A stretch of 64,000 bases of DNA from Maritimibacter dapengensis. Lineage in GTDB: Bacteria > Pseudomonadota > Alphaproteobacteria > Rhodobacterales > Rhodobacteraceae. Below are positions 26,454 through 34,314 of the stretch, piece after piece. The stretch lies in assembly GCF_019218265.1 (NCBI RefSeq), contig NZ_JAHUZE010000006.1, forward strand, positions 22,023 through 86,022, in the 5' to 3' direction. How positions within the stretch are numbered: position 1 is the stretch's first letter; every line of letters starts with the position of its first letter. The translations under genes were made by a program, and so were the position numbers. The notes under the pieces are model-generated. The model saw only the letters and a list, made by a program, of their open reading frames with translations. It was not told where the DNA came from and did no database searches.

Positions 26454-26780
26454 ATGAAGACGGTTCTTATCTACTTCGCCGCTGCGCTGGCCGAAATTGC
26501 CGGATGCTTTGCTTTCTGGGCCTGGTTTCGGCTGGACAAGAGCGTGTTTTGGTTGGCACCGGGCATGCTGTCCCTTGCCGCTTTCGCCTGGCTACTGGCG
26601 CTCAGCCCCGCCGATCAGGCGGGCCGCGCCTATGCAGTCTACGGTGGCGTTTACATCGTATCGTCCCTGCTGTGGCTATGGGGCGTAGAAGGGCATCGCC
26701 CGGATCAATGGGATGTAGTTGGAGCGGTCATTTGCCTTGTCGGTGCGGGTATTATTCTCTGGGCACCGCGCAGTATTTGA
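26454..26780 (+). CDS. YnfA family small membrane protein (copy 2)
   Basis: A second YnfA protein of 108 residues if started at ATG 26454, which aligns with the E. coli start ([19 protein letters not shown]). A longer start at 26442 is possible. It ends the mer operon, 56 bases after the flavoprotein, and shares AYGGVYI and HRPDQWD with copy 1 at 2612. Confidence 0.85.
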   Translation: MKTVLIYFAAALAEIAGCFAFWAWFRLDKSVFWLAPGMLSLAAFAWLLALSPADQAGRAYAVYGGVYIVSSLLWLWGVEGHRPDQWDVVGAVICLVGAGIILWAPRSI

Positions 26781-27005
26781 GAGGCAGCCGCAGACGGGGT
26801 GAAGCGCTGAATCGTTCGATTAGATCGCCTTTTGGTTCACGCGTTCCGACAACTCGGCGCTGCTTTCCCTCCGCATCGCGGCTGCGATCAAGCAGGTTTT
26901 CTACCGCCCTCGAAAGCAGCGATACATCCTTTACGCAGCATCGGTCAAAGTGGGCTCTTCAGTTACATTCGCCGCGAGGAGAATGAACGTCAACTCCTGC
27001 GAAAC
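26781..27005. other. Intergenic gap between mer operon and virD4
   Basis: A 225-base convergent intergenic region. I find no gene or clear terminator hairpin with a T-run. It marks the border between mer cargo and the transfer region. Confidence 0.4.
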
Positions 27006-28961
27006 TCATCCGTGCTCCGCGATGATAGCTCTCGTTGTCTGAACTGCCGAAGCAAGCGTTGTCCGGTCTGTGTTCGTGATACCTAGGCCCTCAACATCAA
27101 GCGACAGTTGACCTTGGCCACCTCCGCTTGCAGCAGCACGAGCCGCGCGGCCGCGGGCCTTCGCTGCGCTGACAGGGTCAGTTTTCGATGCGTTAGGCAC
27201 ATTGTGGCCGACTTCCCGCGGTCCCGCAGCCGCCCGCACTTCCTGCAGTTCTTGCTTCAACCTCTCCACCGTTTCCCGGGTCTCAGACATCTGCCGATCC
27301 CGCCGCAGGCCGTCCTCGTCCGGATATGGGAAGCTTCCCGATTGACAGGCGTGCAGAACCTTCAACGCCGGGTCCTCGAAATACTTCACCCTTCTTGCCC
27401 GGATCGGCATCTGCGCGTCGATCACGAGGATGACCTCGTCGAGGTCCATGCGTCGGGCCTCATCCTCGGTCAGGAGCGGGGTATCTTCTGTCCTCTCCGA
27501 GACGCTGCGCCCTTCGAATGGATTGCGTCCAACAGCACGGGAGCGGGTCACCACACGCTTGGTGGTCTTGCCGACAGCCTGGCTCAATTCCTCGATGGTC
27601 TTCTGCTCGGACGGGGTGAGGTAGAGCTTTACCCCGGCGCCGCCCTGCAGCGACCTGCGGGTGTTTTCACCATAGATCTCGTCCAGCGCCGGGATCGTCT
27701 GGGTCACGATGGCGAGGTTGCCGCCGAAGGAGCGCAGCGTCTTTATGCTTTCGGCGACGATTGGCATTTTCCCGAGCCGGTCAAACTCGTCGAGCATGAT
27801 CATCACCGGCCAGGGCTCGTCATCGCCGGGTTCCTGTGCTTGCAGCGAGGCGATCAGGTCCGAGAAGAAGAGGCGGATCAGCGGGGCAAGCGGGCGGATC
27901 ATCTCGGATTCGACCGCAAGATAGATCGCATGTGGGCGACGGCGGATATCCCGGAAGGAAAAGTCAGAGGTCGCGGTGGCCGCGTCGATCGCGCGGTTGT
28001 CCCAGGTGTCGAGACCCGATGTCATGAGAAGCGAGAGGTAGGAGGTGAGGGTGTCGTTGTTGGTCGAGGCCATACGCTCGAAGATCAGTTTGGCCGAGGT
28101 GTTCTTCACCTCCTGCGAACGCTTCAGATATTCCTTCTGCTTGTCGCCCCCCGAGGCGGTGATGCGGTAGATCTCGCCGATGGTCGGCACGCCGCGCTCG
28201 AAGGCCAGAAGACCGGCCGCCACGAACAAGTCGATACCGCCTGCGAGAAGGCCGCTCAGCTTTTCGTTGTCGGTCTGCAGGAAGAGCTTCGCGGTGAGTT
28301 TAAGCTCCATCTGCTGCCGGTCGGGGTTGGTCATGGCAGCAATGCGCGCCAGCGGATTATAGCGATGTGTTGGTCGGTCCCAGTCGGTCGGCGCGAAGCG
28401 GAAAACCTTGTCCCCCATGCTGGCGCGGAAGCGCGAGGTCTCGCGGAAGTTCTCGCCTTTCACGTCGAGCACCACGGCGGAGCCCTTGTAGGTCAGCAGG
28501 TTCGGGATCACGAACCCCACGCCCTTGCCCCGGCCTGTAGGCGCCACGATCAGCGCGTGGGGGAAGGTTTTTGAGACTAGGAACGGGCGCTTGGATTTCG
28601 GGGAGCCGAGCTTGCCCAGAAGGAAGCCACCGTCGGGCTTGGCAAAGAAACCGTTCCTGTTCATCTCGCTGCGGGTCTGCCAATGCGTCGTCCCGAAGCG
28701 GGTCAATGCATCCCCCAGAAGCGTGACGCTCAGCATCAGCGATGCCAGGCCGAAGCCGCCAAGGATGAGGTTCACCCAGAGGAAGTCCTTCGGCGCAGAC
28801 TGAGACAGACCCCGATATTCGCGGGCGAGTAGGGTGACGTCGAAACGCGTGGGTGAAAGCCCATAGCGGAACATGACAAAGCCGGTCGCCACGACATAGC
28901 CCATGGCGAGACCGACCAGCACGAGGCTCAACACACCGAGGGCAATCTTGCCTTTATCCAT
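27006..28961 (-). CDS. virD4: VirD4/TraG-type coupling protein
   Basis: A 651-residue membrane ATPase that brings the relaxosome to the secretion channel. Two N-terminal helices precede the ATPase domain. Walker A is APTGRGKGVGFVIPNLL near residue 150 and Walker B is VMIMLDEFDRLG near residue 400. ATG 28961 follows AAGGGGAT and overlaps the relaxase stop by eight bases. The C-terminal 100 residues are low-complexity and charged. Confidence 0.93.
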   Translation of the reverse strand: MDKGKIALGVLSLVLVGLAMGYVVATGFVMFRYGLSPTRFDVTLLAREYRGLSQSAPKDFLWVNLILGGFGLASLMLSVTLLGDALTRFGTTHWQTRSEMNRNGFFAKPDGGFLLGKLGSPKSKRPFLVSKTFPHALIVAPTGRGKGVGFVIPNLLTYKGSAVVLDVKGENFRETSRFRASMGDKVFRFAPTDWDRPTHRYNPLARIAAMTNPDRQQMELKLTAKLFLQTDNEKLSGLLAGGIDLFVAAGLLAFERGVPTIGEIYRITASGGDKQKEYLKRSQEVKNTSAKLIFERMASTNNDTLTSYLSLLMTSGLDTWDNRAIDAATATSDFSFRDIRRRPHAIYLAVESEMIRPLAPLIRLFFSDLIASLQAQEPGDDEPWPVMIMLDEFDRLGKMPIVAESIKTLRSFGGNLAIVTQTIPALDEIYGENTRRSLQGGAGVKLYLTPSEQKTIEELSQAVGKTTKRVVTRSRAVGRNPFEGRSVSERTEDTPLLTEDEARRMDLDEVILVIDAQMPIRARRVKYFEDPALKVLHACQSGSFPYPDEDGLRRDRQMSETRETVERLKQELQEVRAAAGPREVGHNVPNASKTDPVSAAKARGRAARAAASGGGQGQLSLDVEGLGITNTDRTTLASAVQTTRAIIAEHG

Positions 28962-31302
28962 GGGTGATCCCCTTCTCACCATGTGCCGCGGCGTGGCGCG
29001 CGCGCTGCGCCTCGATCTGCTCTTCGGCCAGAGCATCGAGAACGCGCTCCATGGCCGGGCCATGCGCGGTGACCTCGCTGCCTTGAAGATAGGTCTTGGC
29101 GAGTTCCAGCTGGCGCAGCGGATCCTCGGTGAATGTGTCCAGGACGTCCGCGTTACCGGCCCGCAGTGCGTCGATTGCGTCGGGGCTTAGCCGTTCGTTG
29201 ACCTGCCGGACGATGTCCTGCTGCTCTGACTCGGAGAGCGGGCCCTCGACGTCGGCGTTTTGCACAAAGGCCATGACCGTTGGCGCGGTCTCTTCCAGAT
29301 AACGGCGCTCGGCGTAGTCTTGTCGCGCCTGGTCCTCGATCTCGAAACTGCGCTCGCTGATATAGGCACGCGATGCACCGAGTGAACGTAGGTGGTTGAT
29401 TTCGTCCTGGACGGCCTGCCCGAACTCGTCATCCGGCATCTCCGTGCGATAGCGGGCGAGGGTGCGGAGCTCTTCGGTAATCGGACCGAGATGATCCGAA
29501 GGATCCCGCAAGGCGAGGTCCATGTCGCCAGCATGAAGCGTGCGGTCCTGCTCCGATACCGCATATCGCGGCGGCATTCGACTGTCAGTCATCTGTTCCC
29601 AAGCCATCGAGGCCAATTCGGCATGTTGCGGAGATCTCTGCGCATAGGCGTCGAACGCGACGCGGGCCTCTTCAACCTCCACGGCGCCGGCCCGCCTTAC
29701 AGACGGGTCGTCGGAGAACGGATGATCGAAATCCGTCCGACGGAACTGCGCCACCAGCGCCCTGAACGCCTGCCGCTCCGATGGGGCAAAAATGTCGGGC
29801 CCGTCCTTCTCGAGATCACCCCCGGGTGCCGTCAACCGCTCGCCGAGCGCTGGCTCAGCGTTGTCCACCTCGTCGATCTCGGTTGGCGCGCGCAGGACGC
29901 GTACGTCGGTCAGGACATCGCCCAACCGAACATGCACGGCTTCCAGCCGGTCGAGCGCTTCTTCCCGGTCCGCAGATTTCTCCAGATCGAGGTCGCTTGC
30001 TTTGGCAATCCCCTGCAGATCCTGTGCCAGCCACTGGCGCTCCAATGCGGCATTGCCTGCCCCCTCCCGCAGGCGCGCGGCCACAGCCTCGGCATCGATG
30101 CCCGTGCCTTGCAACGCCTCGGCCAGCTTTGATGCCACCTCTCCATCGTCAAGACGCGCGAGGTGATCTTCACTTGCGTTTGACCTTGCATAGATGCCGT
30201 CCCGGGACGGAGCATCGACCAGGGCGGCGGAGCGATCCCCTAGCGGGTTCAAATGCGCGACCGAGGCCAGAACGTCGGTCAGCTTGCGCTCGATCACCGG
30301 CCTCTCGGCCGCCGGCGCCCTGTCAATCGCCGCCTCGATCTGGCGAATGTTCTGAGAAAACTCGGTGATCAGCGTGTCGAACGCCGCTTCGTCTTGGGAC
30401 ATGTAGATGGCTCCGTCAGATTGAATCTGACCGCCACTGGCAAGGATGGTGCTGGCCCTCTCGAGCGCCTCGGCCACGTCGTCGAAATTCGAGCGTGACG
30501 CCTCCGCCGCCAGCCCGCGGTAGATCAACGCATTGTGCCGGACGGTTTCCAGCGCGGCCGCTAGGTCAGCTCCGGTTCTCTGGCGCTCGACAGGGGGACG
30601 GCCCGCATCGCGGGCCTTGTAGATTTCATCGATCTCGGCGCGGTAGGTCGTAACGCCGCGATCCAGACGACGCGTCGCCTCAAGGCGGATCCCATGAACT
30701 TGGGCCGCCTCGACCATCGCCTCGCGAAAGGCGTCGTAGTTGAAGTGATGATCCTTCCCGAGAAAGAACATTTCGCCATCCTTGCTGCGGCGGTTCAGAA
30801 CGATATGCGCATGTGGATGTGCGCGATCTTGGTGTATTGCAGCAATATAGTCGAATTGCGACCCCTCACCTTGAAAGAACTTCTCGCAGACCGCCTGGGT
30901 GATATCGCGCACCTCTTCACCCCTGGTCCCAACCGGGAATGCCATCAGCAGATGCGACGTATGGCCAAGCTTGGGGCTGTAGCGCTCGTTCCACTGGTTC
31001 TCGAACCGCCGCGCCACTCGGTTGATCTCGGCTTCCGAGAGCTGCTTCTTCCCGTCATGGGTGCCGCGGCTGTCGAGGATATGGGTCGACTTCGTCGTGA
31101 GATATGTGAGCTGCGCCCGTAGCTGCGCCCCGGTGTGGCAGCCCCCTTTCGAGATAGCCTTGAAGATCGCGGGCGAATAGCCGCGCGCGGCCCGAACCAT
31201 CTGCGCGCCCTTGGAAAGCCCCTGCCAGGATCCCGAAACCCGGCTCCAGCCGCGGTCGAAGAGCGCCGGGTCGATGCCCCGGACCCGGTCACTCCGCACC
31301 AT
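28954..31302 (-). CDS. VirD2-like (MOB-P) relaxase
   Basis: A 782-residue transesterase that nicks oriT and pilots the strand. The three-His motif reads HQDRAHPHAHIVLNRR, preceded by a Tyr-containing motif I region (LTYLTTKSTHILDSRG) and motif II (LGHTSHLLMAFPVGT). The long C-terminal half is acidic and coiled and would carry the secretion signal. I prefer ATG 31302, which has GGGGGAT upstream, over ATG 31308. It overlaps mobC by 14 bases. Confidence 0.9.
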   Translation of the reverse strand: MVRSDRVRGIDPALFDRGWSRVSGSWQGLSKGAQMVRAARGYSPAIFKAISKGGCHTGAQLRAQLTYLTTKSTHILDSRGTHDGKKQLSEAEINRVARRFENQWNERYSPKLGHTSHLLMAFPVGTRGEEVRDITQAVCEKFFQGEGSQFDYIAAIHQDRAHPHAHIVLNRRSKDGEMFFLGKDHHFNYDAFREAMVEAAQVHGIRLEATRRLDRGVTTYRAEIDEIYKARDAGRPPVERQRTGADLAAALETVRHNALIYRGLAAEASRSNFDDVAEALERASTILASGGQIQSDGAIYMSQDEAAFDTLITEFSQNIRQIEAAIDRAPAAERPVIERKLTDVLASVAHLNPLGDRSAALVDAPSRDGIYARSNASEDHLARLDDGEVASKLAEALQGTGIDAEAVAARLREGAGNAALERQWLAQDLQGIAKASDLDLEKSADREEALDRLEAVHVRLGDVLTDVRVLRAPTEIDEVDNAEPALGERLTAPGGDLEKDGPDIFAPSERQAFRALVAQFRRTDFDHPFSDDPSVRRAGAVEVEEARVAFDAYAQRSPQHAELASMAWEQMTDSRMPPRYAVSEQDRTLHAGDMDLALRDPSDHLGPITEELRTLARYRTEMPDDEFGQAVQDEINHLRSLGASRAYISERSFEIEDQARQDYAERRYLEETAPTVMAFVQNADVEGPLSESEQQDIVRQVNERLSPDAIDALRAGNADVLDTFTEDPLRQLELAKTYLQGSEVTAHGPAMERVLDALAEEQIEAQRARHAAAHGEKGITHG

Positions 31303-31876
31303 TCGCATCCCCCACGGCGAGGCCCGCCAGGGCGGAGCTGATCTCAAGGTCCAGCACGCTGCGCCGCGCACGCGACATCTCCTGGACCTGATCGGCCAGA
31401 TCGAAGACCAGACCGGCAAGTGCGCGGACGTCACGGTGACTTGAGGCCGGGTAGGACAGTCTCTCGCCCCGCACCTTGGCCTCGTTCAGACGTCGCGCGA
31501 TCTGGTTCACGTTGTTGCCGACCCGGTTGAGCGCGGCGCCGAGGCTGCGCAACTCGTCACACATCTCGTCGTCGGGCAGGAAGACACCTTCGGCCGCCAG
31601 CATCAGGCGGCGCATGGCATCCGAGCGGTGCGCAATCCCACGCCGCGACAGCGCCGCGTCGAACCGGCGCAGGTCGTCGTCCGAGACCCGGATCCCCACA
31701 ACCCGCGATCGGCTGCCGTTCGCTGTCTGACGCTCACCCCAGTGGTTCACCACGTTGTAGATCGTCTTAAGGCTGACATCGTAGCGGGCTGCCAACGACG
31801 CCGCGGAGACGCCGTTCCGGCGGTCCTGGGCGATGGTCGATCGCTCGATCTCTGACAGTCTACGACGGCGGGGCAT
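31289..31876 (-). CDS. MobC/VirD1-like relaxosome accessory protein
   Basis: A 195-residue DNA-binding protein. The N-terminal half has an HTH (SAASLAARYDVSLKTIYNVV) and the middle a ribbon-helix-helix-like stretch (VVGIRVSDDDLRRFDAAL). The MobC signature ALNRVGNNVNQIARRLNEA follows. ATG 31876 opens the leftward mobC-relaxase-virD4 operon, and the protein probably binds the palindromes just upstream. Confidence 0.85.
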   Translation of the reverse strand: MPRRRRLSEIERSTIAQDRRNGVSAASLAARYDVSLKTIYNVVNHWGERQTANGSRSRVVGIRVSDDDLRRFDAALSRRGIAHRSDAMRRLMLAAEGVFLPDDEMCDELRSLGAALNRVGNNVNQIARRLNEAKVRGERLSYPASSHRDVRALAGLVFDLADQVQEMSRARRSVLDLEISSALAGLAVGDANGAE

Positions 31877-31910
31877 TTTGAAGTTAACGTTCCTATTTCT
31901 TGCCAACTTC

Positions 31911-31963
31911 GTACAAGCCCGCCGACTCCCAACGCAAGTGGAGTCGGCCATAAGGGCTTGTAC
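31911..31963. repeat. Two-tier inverted repeat upstream of mobC
   Basis: Outer arms GTACAAGCCC (31911-31920) and GGGCTTGTAC (31954-31963); inner arms GCCGACTCC (31921-31929) and GGAGTCGGC (31940-31948). All pairs are perfect, with a 10-base loop and a 5-base bulge on the right side. Confidence 0.9.
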
Positions 31964-31973
31964 TCAATGTAGA

Positions 31974-31996
31974 AAATCGCCCTGCAGGGGCGATTT
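31974..31996. repeat. Inverted repeat AAATCGCCC/GGGCGATTT
   Basis: Perfect 9-bp arms with a 5-base loop (TGCAG). Read leftward, the stem is followed by TTTT, so it could also terminate leftward transcripts entering from the virC1 side. Confidence 0.85.
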
Positions 31997-32040
31997 CCCG
32001 TCCTTAGTCAAATGGATCGCGCCTCGCGCTCATTGCACCA

Positions 32041-32063
32041 CGCGATGCGGTCTCCGCATCGCG
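32041..32063. repeat. Inverted repeat CGCGATGCGG/CCGCATCGCG
   Basis: Perfect 10-bp arms with a 3-base loop in the candidate oriT region. Confidence 0.9.
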
Positions 32064-32080
32064 CATCGCGTCTTTCGCGC

Positions 32081-32111
32081 CCCGTCTCTTGCACCCCGCA
32101 AGACGGGTTTT
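32081..32111 (+). terminator. Terminator-like hairpin in the candidate oriT region
   Basis: CCCGT-CT-CTTGC pairs with GCAAG-ACGGG around an ACCCC loop, with a CT bulge, followed by TTTT (32108-32111). No gene on the plus strand ends here, so this may instead be part of the transfer-origin structure. Confidence 0.4.
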
Positions 32112-32125
32112 GCCGCGTGCTGACC

Positions 32126-32160
32126 GTCTCGCGTCACCCGCAGAACGACATACGCGAGAC
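32126..32160. repeat. Inverted repeat GTCTCGCGT/ACGCGAGAC
   Basis: Perfect 9-bp arms (32126-32134 and 32152-32160) with a 17-base spacer. Confidence 0.85.
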
Positions 32161-32201
32161 TGCCTCCCGTCGTCTGGAGCGCGCTATCCGTCACCTGCAT
32201 T

Positions 32202-32346
32202 CCGTCCGCAGCACATCGCCAAGCGCATCCCGACATTTGGAGGGTGGGTGGTGCCCCGCGAAGAATGCTGAAGGCGCCACGGCAGACGTCGCACGGTCAT
32301 TGCCAAACGCCGTCCGCAGCATGCCAGACGCGGGTCGCATCCCGAC
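32202..32346. repeat. Paired direct repeats upstream of virC1
   Basis: The pair CCGTCCGCAGCA then CGCATCCCGAC occurs twice in the same order: 32202-32213 with 32224-32234, and 32310-32321 with 32336-32346. Such repeats are candidate binding sites for VirC1/VirC2-type proteins. Confidence 0.8.
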
Positions 32347-32385
32347 TTCTGCTTGACCCCTCCGCCTCATGCGTTTAGCGACATT

Positions 32386-32414
32386 TTGGTATTATCGTTG
32401 CGATTCACTATTTT
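32386..32414 (+). promoter_or_regulatory. virC1-like gene promoter
   Basis: TTGGTA (32386-32391), 17 bp, TATTTT (32409-32414), 14 bases upstream of the GTG-free ATG at 32429 with GGAGGA as ribosome-binding site. The transcript leader would be very short. Confidence 0.55.
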
Positions 32415-32428
32415 TGCGGAGGATCAGA

Positions 32429-33148
32429 ATGCCGAACGAAAATCTTGTGGTGGTCGCAGCGATGGCCCGGAAAGGGGGCAGTGGAAAAACGACGCTTTCG
32501 CGCGCCTTGATCAGTGCCGCGATCGCCGCCGGACGCAGAGTGATGTTGATCGACACGGACAGCACGAGGGTACTCGGGGCCTGGCATGCTCGGGCGGAAG
32601 CCGGTGGGCTGAGTTCGCCGCTTCTCTGCTCGGCCACCGTCGAAAGCGTGGCGGGTGTCGAGGATCAGATCGATCAGGTCTACATGGCAGGCACGGCAGA
32701 CTTCATCTTTATCGATACCGCAGGGGTCGGTGCCGAATGGTCAGACGGCATCGCGGTGCTTGCGGACCACATCGTGACGCCCGTCATGCTGTCGACGTCT
32801 GATTTCGATGTCGGAGCGCAGACAGCTGATTGGTTTGAGAAACTGAAATCCCGTGTTGACGACCCCTCTAGTCTTCCGCGCCACCACGTCGTCCTCAACA
32901 TGGTCGACCCGAAAACGACCCGTGCTGACGCCGCCCTGATTGAAGAAGCGCTCACCCGTTTTCCAGTGATAGAGACCGTCATGATGCGACGGAACACTTA
33001 CAAGGAGATGGATCAGAAGGGGCTTCTCCACGCCTTGGCACTGGAAAAGCAATCTGATCCGAACCCGCTGATGCGCCCACATGTACGTCATGTCGTCGAG
33101 GCGCTCGAGGAGGCGACGGACATCCTCAACAATATTCTTGCTGCGTGA
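32429..33148 (+). CDS. VirC1/ParA-family ATPase
   Basis: A 239-residue deviant-Walker P-loop ATPase. The motif is Lys15-GGSG-Lys20-TT, with MLIDTDSTRVLGAW and FIFIDTAGVGAE as the following motifs. ParA-type partition proteins look the same, but the position between the relaxosome genes and a VirC2-like gene favours VirC1, which binds near the transfer origin and recruits the relaxosome to the coupling protein. Role by context, not by direct proof. Confidence 0.8.
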   Translation: MPNENLVVVAAMARKGGSGKTTLSRALISAAIAAGRRVMLIDTDSTRVLGAWHARAEAGGLSSPLLCSATVESVAGVEDQIDQVYMAGTADFIFIDTAGVGAEWSDGIAVLADHIVTPVMLSTSDFDVGAQTADWFEKLKSRVDDPSSLPRHHVVLNMVDPKTTRADAALIEEALTRFPVIETVMMRRNTYKEMDQKGLLHALALEKQSDPNPLMRPHVRHVVEALEEATDILNNILAA

Positions 33149-33158
33149 GGACAGTCGA

Positions 33159-33791
33159 TTGCGCAAGAAGATCCCGACCATCACCAGGCCCGACCCAGCC
33201 TACGCCGCCACCCTGCAACAGGGTGACCGCGAGATTCCCGGGAAGGAAGATGAGGCACAGGTCACAGCAACAAAGACAGGCACCCCAGCCACTGACGTTG
33301 ACGCTGATCGGCACGAGTCAGAGCTTGTGCCGGGAGGTACCGTGGCGCCGCACCAAGTCACCGCGGAAAGCTCGGACCCGCATACCAGCCTGAGAGCTCC
33401 CGTATCGGCGCGCGCATTGAGCCCGACCCGGAAGATCGACATCAGGGTCAACGCACTCGAACGACAGGAAGCTGCGCTAGAAACTTGTGGTGTTGACCCA
33501 GCACATGTGGTGCGTGCCGCCCTGCGCCGTGCAGTCAAAGGCTGGCAACTGTCGCCGGTCTTTGCGCCAATTGCTGAGGAGCGGCGCACTCGAAACACGC
33601 AGTGGCAGGCCCGTACATCTCTGGCAGTAGATGCGGCCAGCCTGGGTGTCCTCCTCCGGGACCACGACCCCCTCGACGTCTTGAGTAAATGGGCTCTGAT
33701 CCGCGGCCAAGTGGAACCACGCATATGGGGCGAGATCGACAAAATCTTGGAAGAAATTGCGGTTCGCGCTGCATCGCCGCATGAACCGTAA
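33159..33791 (+). CDS. VirC2-like DNA-binding protein
   Basis: A 210-residue protein with a disordered N-terminal 85 residues and a C-terminal ribbon-helix-helix type domain (KIDIRVNALERQEAALETCG, then VVRAALRRAV). The overall plan matches VirC2, the partner of VirC1. TTG 33159 is chosen as start because GAGGA lies at the right distance. It follows the VirC1-like gene by 10 bases. Confidence 0.65.
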   Translation: MRKKIPTITRPDPAYAATLQQGDREIPGKEDEAQVTATKTGTPATDVDADRHESELVPGGTVAPHQVTAESSDPHTSLRAPVSARALSPTRKIDIRVNALERQEAALETCGVDPAHVVRAALRRAVKGWQLSPVFAPIAEERRTRNTQWQARTSLAVDAASLGVLLRDHDPLDVLSKWALIRGQVEPRIWGEIDKILEEIAVRAASPHEP

Positions 33792-33821
33792 GATACCTAT
33801 CTGAAAAGATAACTTGCGTTT

Positions 33822-33847
33822 CGCCGGTGGATTTTCGCCCACCGGCG
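33822..33847 (+). terminator. Hairpin downstream of the virC2-like gene
   Basis: CGCCGGTGG (33822-33830) and CCACCGGCG (33839-33847) form a 9-bp stem with an 8-base loop, 31 bases past the stop. No T-run follows, so a terminator role is only likely, not shown. Confidence 0.4.
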
Positions 33848-33952
33848 GAAGCTCGCCTTGCAGTTGCGGAAAGCGTGGCGCTAATGAGCGTCATAGGGAA
33901 TTTCAGACCTCAGTGGTGACGAGTTACGAGGTCCATTTTGGAGGAACGCATT

Positions 33953-34192
33953 ATGAACACGAAGCCCCGCCTGACTGGCGAACCGATCATGCGCATCCTC
34001 TGCAAGACATCTGAAAATCTGGTTGGCTACCTTTACCAATGGAACAATGGTGACGTGCAGCCTGCCTGGTTCGACGGTGCCATGGCGGACGTTCGCTATG
34101 AGCCATTCATTCCAGCGCCGGAACAGAACCCTGTCGATCCAAAGATCCCCAGACCGCGTCAGCAAGATCTGACGCACCTTGAAAAGGCCTAG
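33953..34192 (+). CDS. Small hypothetical protein
   Basis: A 79-residue soluble protein with an ideal GGAGGAAC site before ATG 33953. It starts MNTKPRLTGEPIMRILCKTSENLVGYLYQW-like (two short blocks) and ends in a Pro-rich tail. No family known to me. It stands alone between virC2 and the Fic gene. Confidence 0.55.
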   Translation: MNTKPRLTGEPIMRILCKTSENLVGYLYQWNNGDVQPAWFDGAMADVRYEPFIPAPEQNPVDPKIPRPRQQDLTHLEKA

Positions 34193-34283
34193 CTCAAGGC
34201 CTCGCGTCGGTTTGTGGGTCATACCATCCCGCAGGTCCTTTGAGCGATAGAGTTGACTTCTATGCCTCAGAGGTGATCTAGAT

Positions 34284-34314
34284 ATGAGTTATAGAAAGGA
34301 TGTCTATAACTCAT
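34284..34314. promoter_or_regulatory. 12-bp inverted repeat over the Fic start codon
   Basis: ATGAGTTATAGA (34284-34295) and TCTATAACTCAT (34303-34314) are perfect complements around a 7-base loop. The right arm runs into the ATG at 34313. It can act as an operator for the winged-helix domain of the Fic protein or as an mRNA hairpin hiding the start. Confidence 0.7.

Larger units (their letters stand above)
31877..32428. other. Hairpin-rich intergenic region, candidate oriT
   Basis: This 552-base region between the divergent mobC-relaxase operon and virC1 has no supportable gene. It holds at least five long perfect inverted repeats and a pair of direct repeats, listed separately. Position next to the relaxase and MobC genes, and the VirC1/VirC2 genes on the other side, make it the obvious place for the origin of transfer. 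The nick site cannot be assigned by eye. Confidence 0.6.

Noticed and set aside
27108..28574. A 488-codon open frame on the plus strand
   Set aside because: It lies wholly opposite virD4, has no family motif and is typical antisense reading of a high-GC gene.
32012..32356. A 114-codon plus-strand frame in the candidate oriT region
   Set aside because: It runs through the inverted repeats and is dominated by Arg, Ser and His from repeated CGC and CAT; not a natural protein.
31877..32428. CRISPR-like array
   Set aside because: The repeats are inverted or paired and not regularly spaced; no repeat-spacer pattern and no cas gene in the window.
32429..33148. Plasmid partition ParA with ParB downstream
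   Set aside because: The next gene has no ParB motifs and looks like VirC2; the position by the relaxase favours a VirC1 role, though partition is not excluded.
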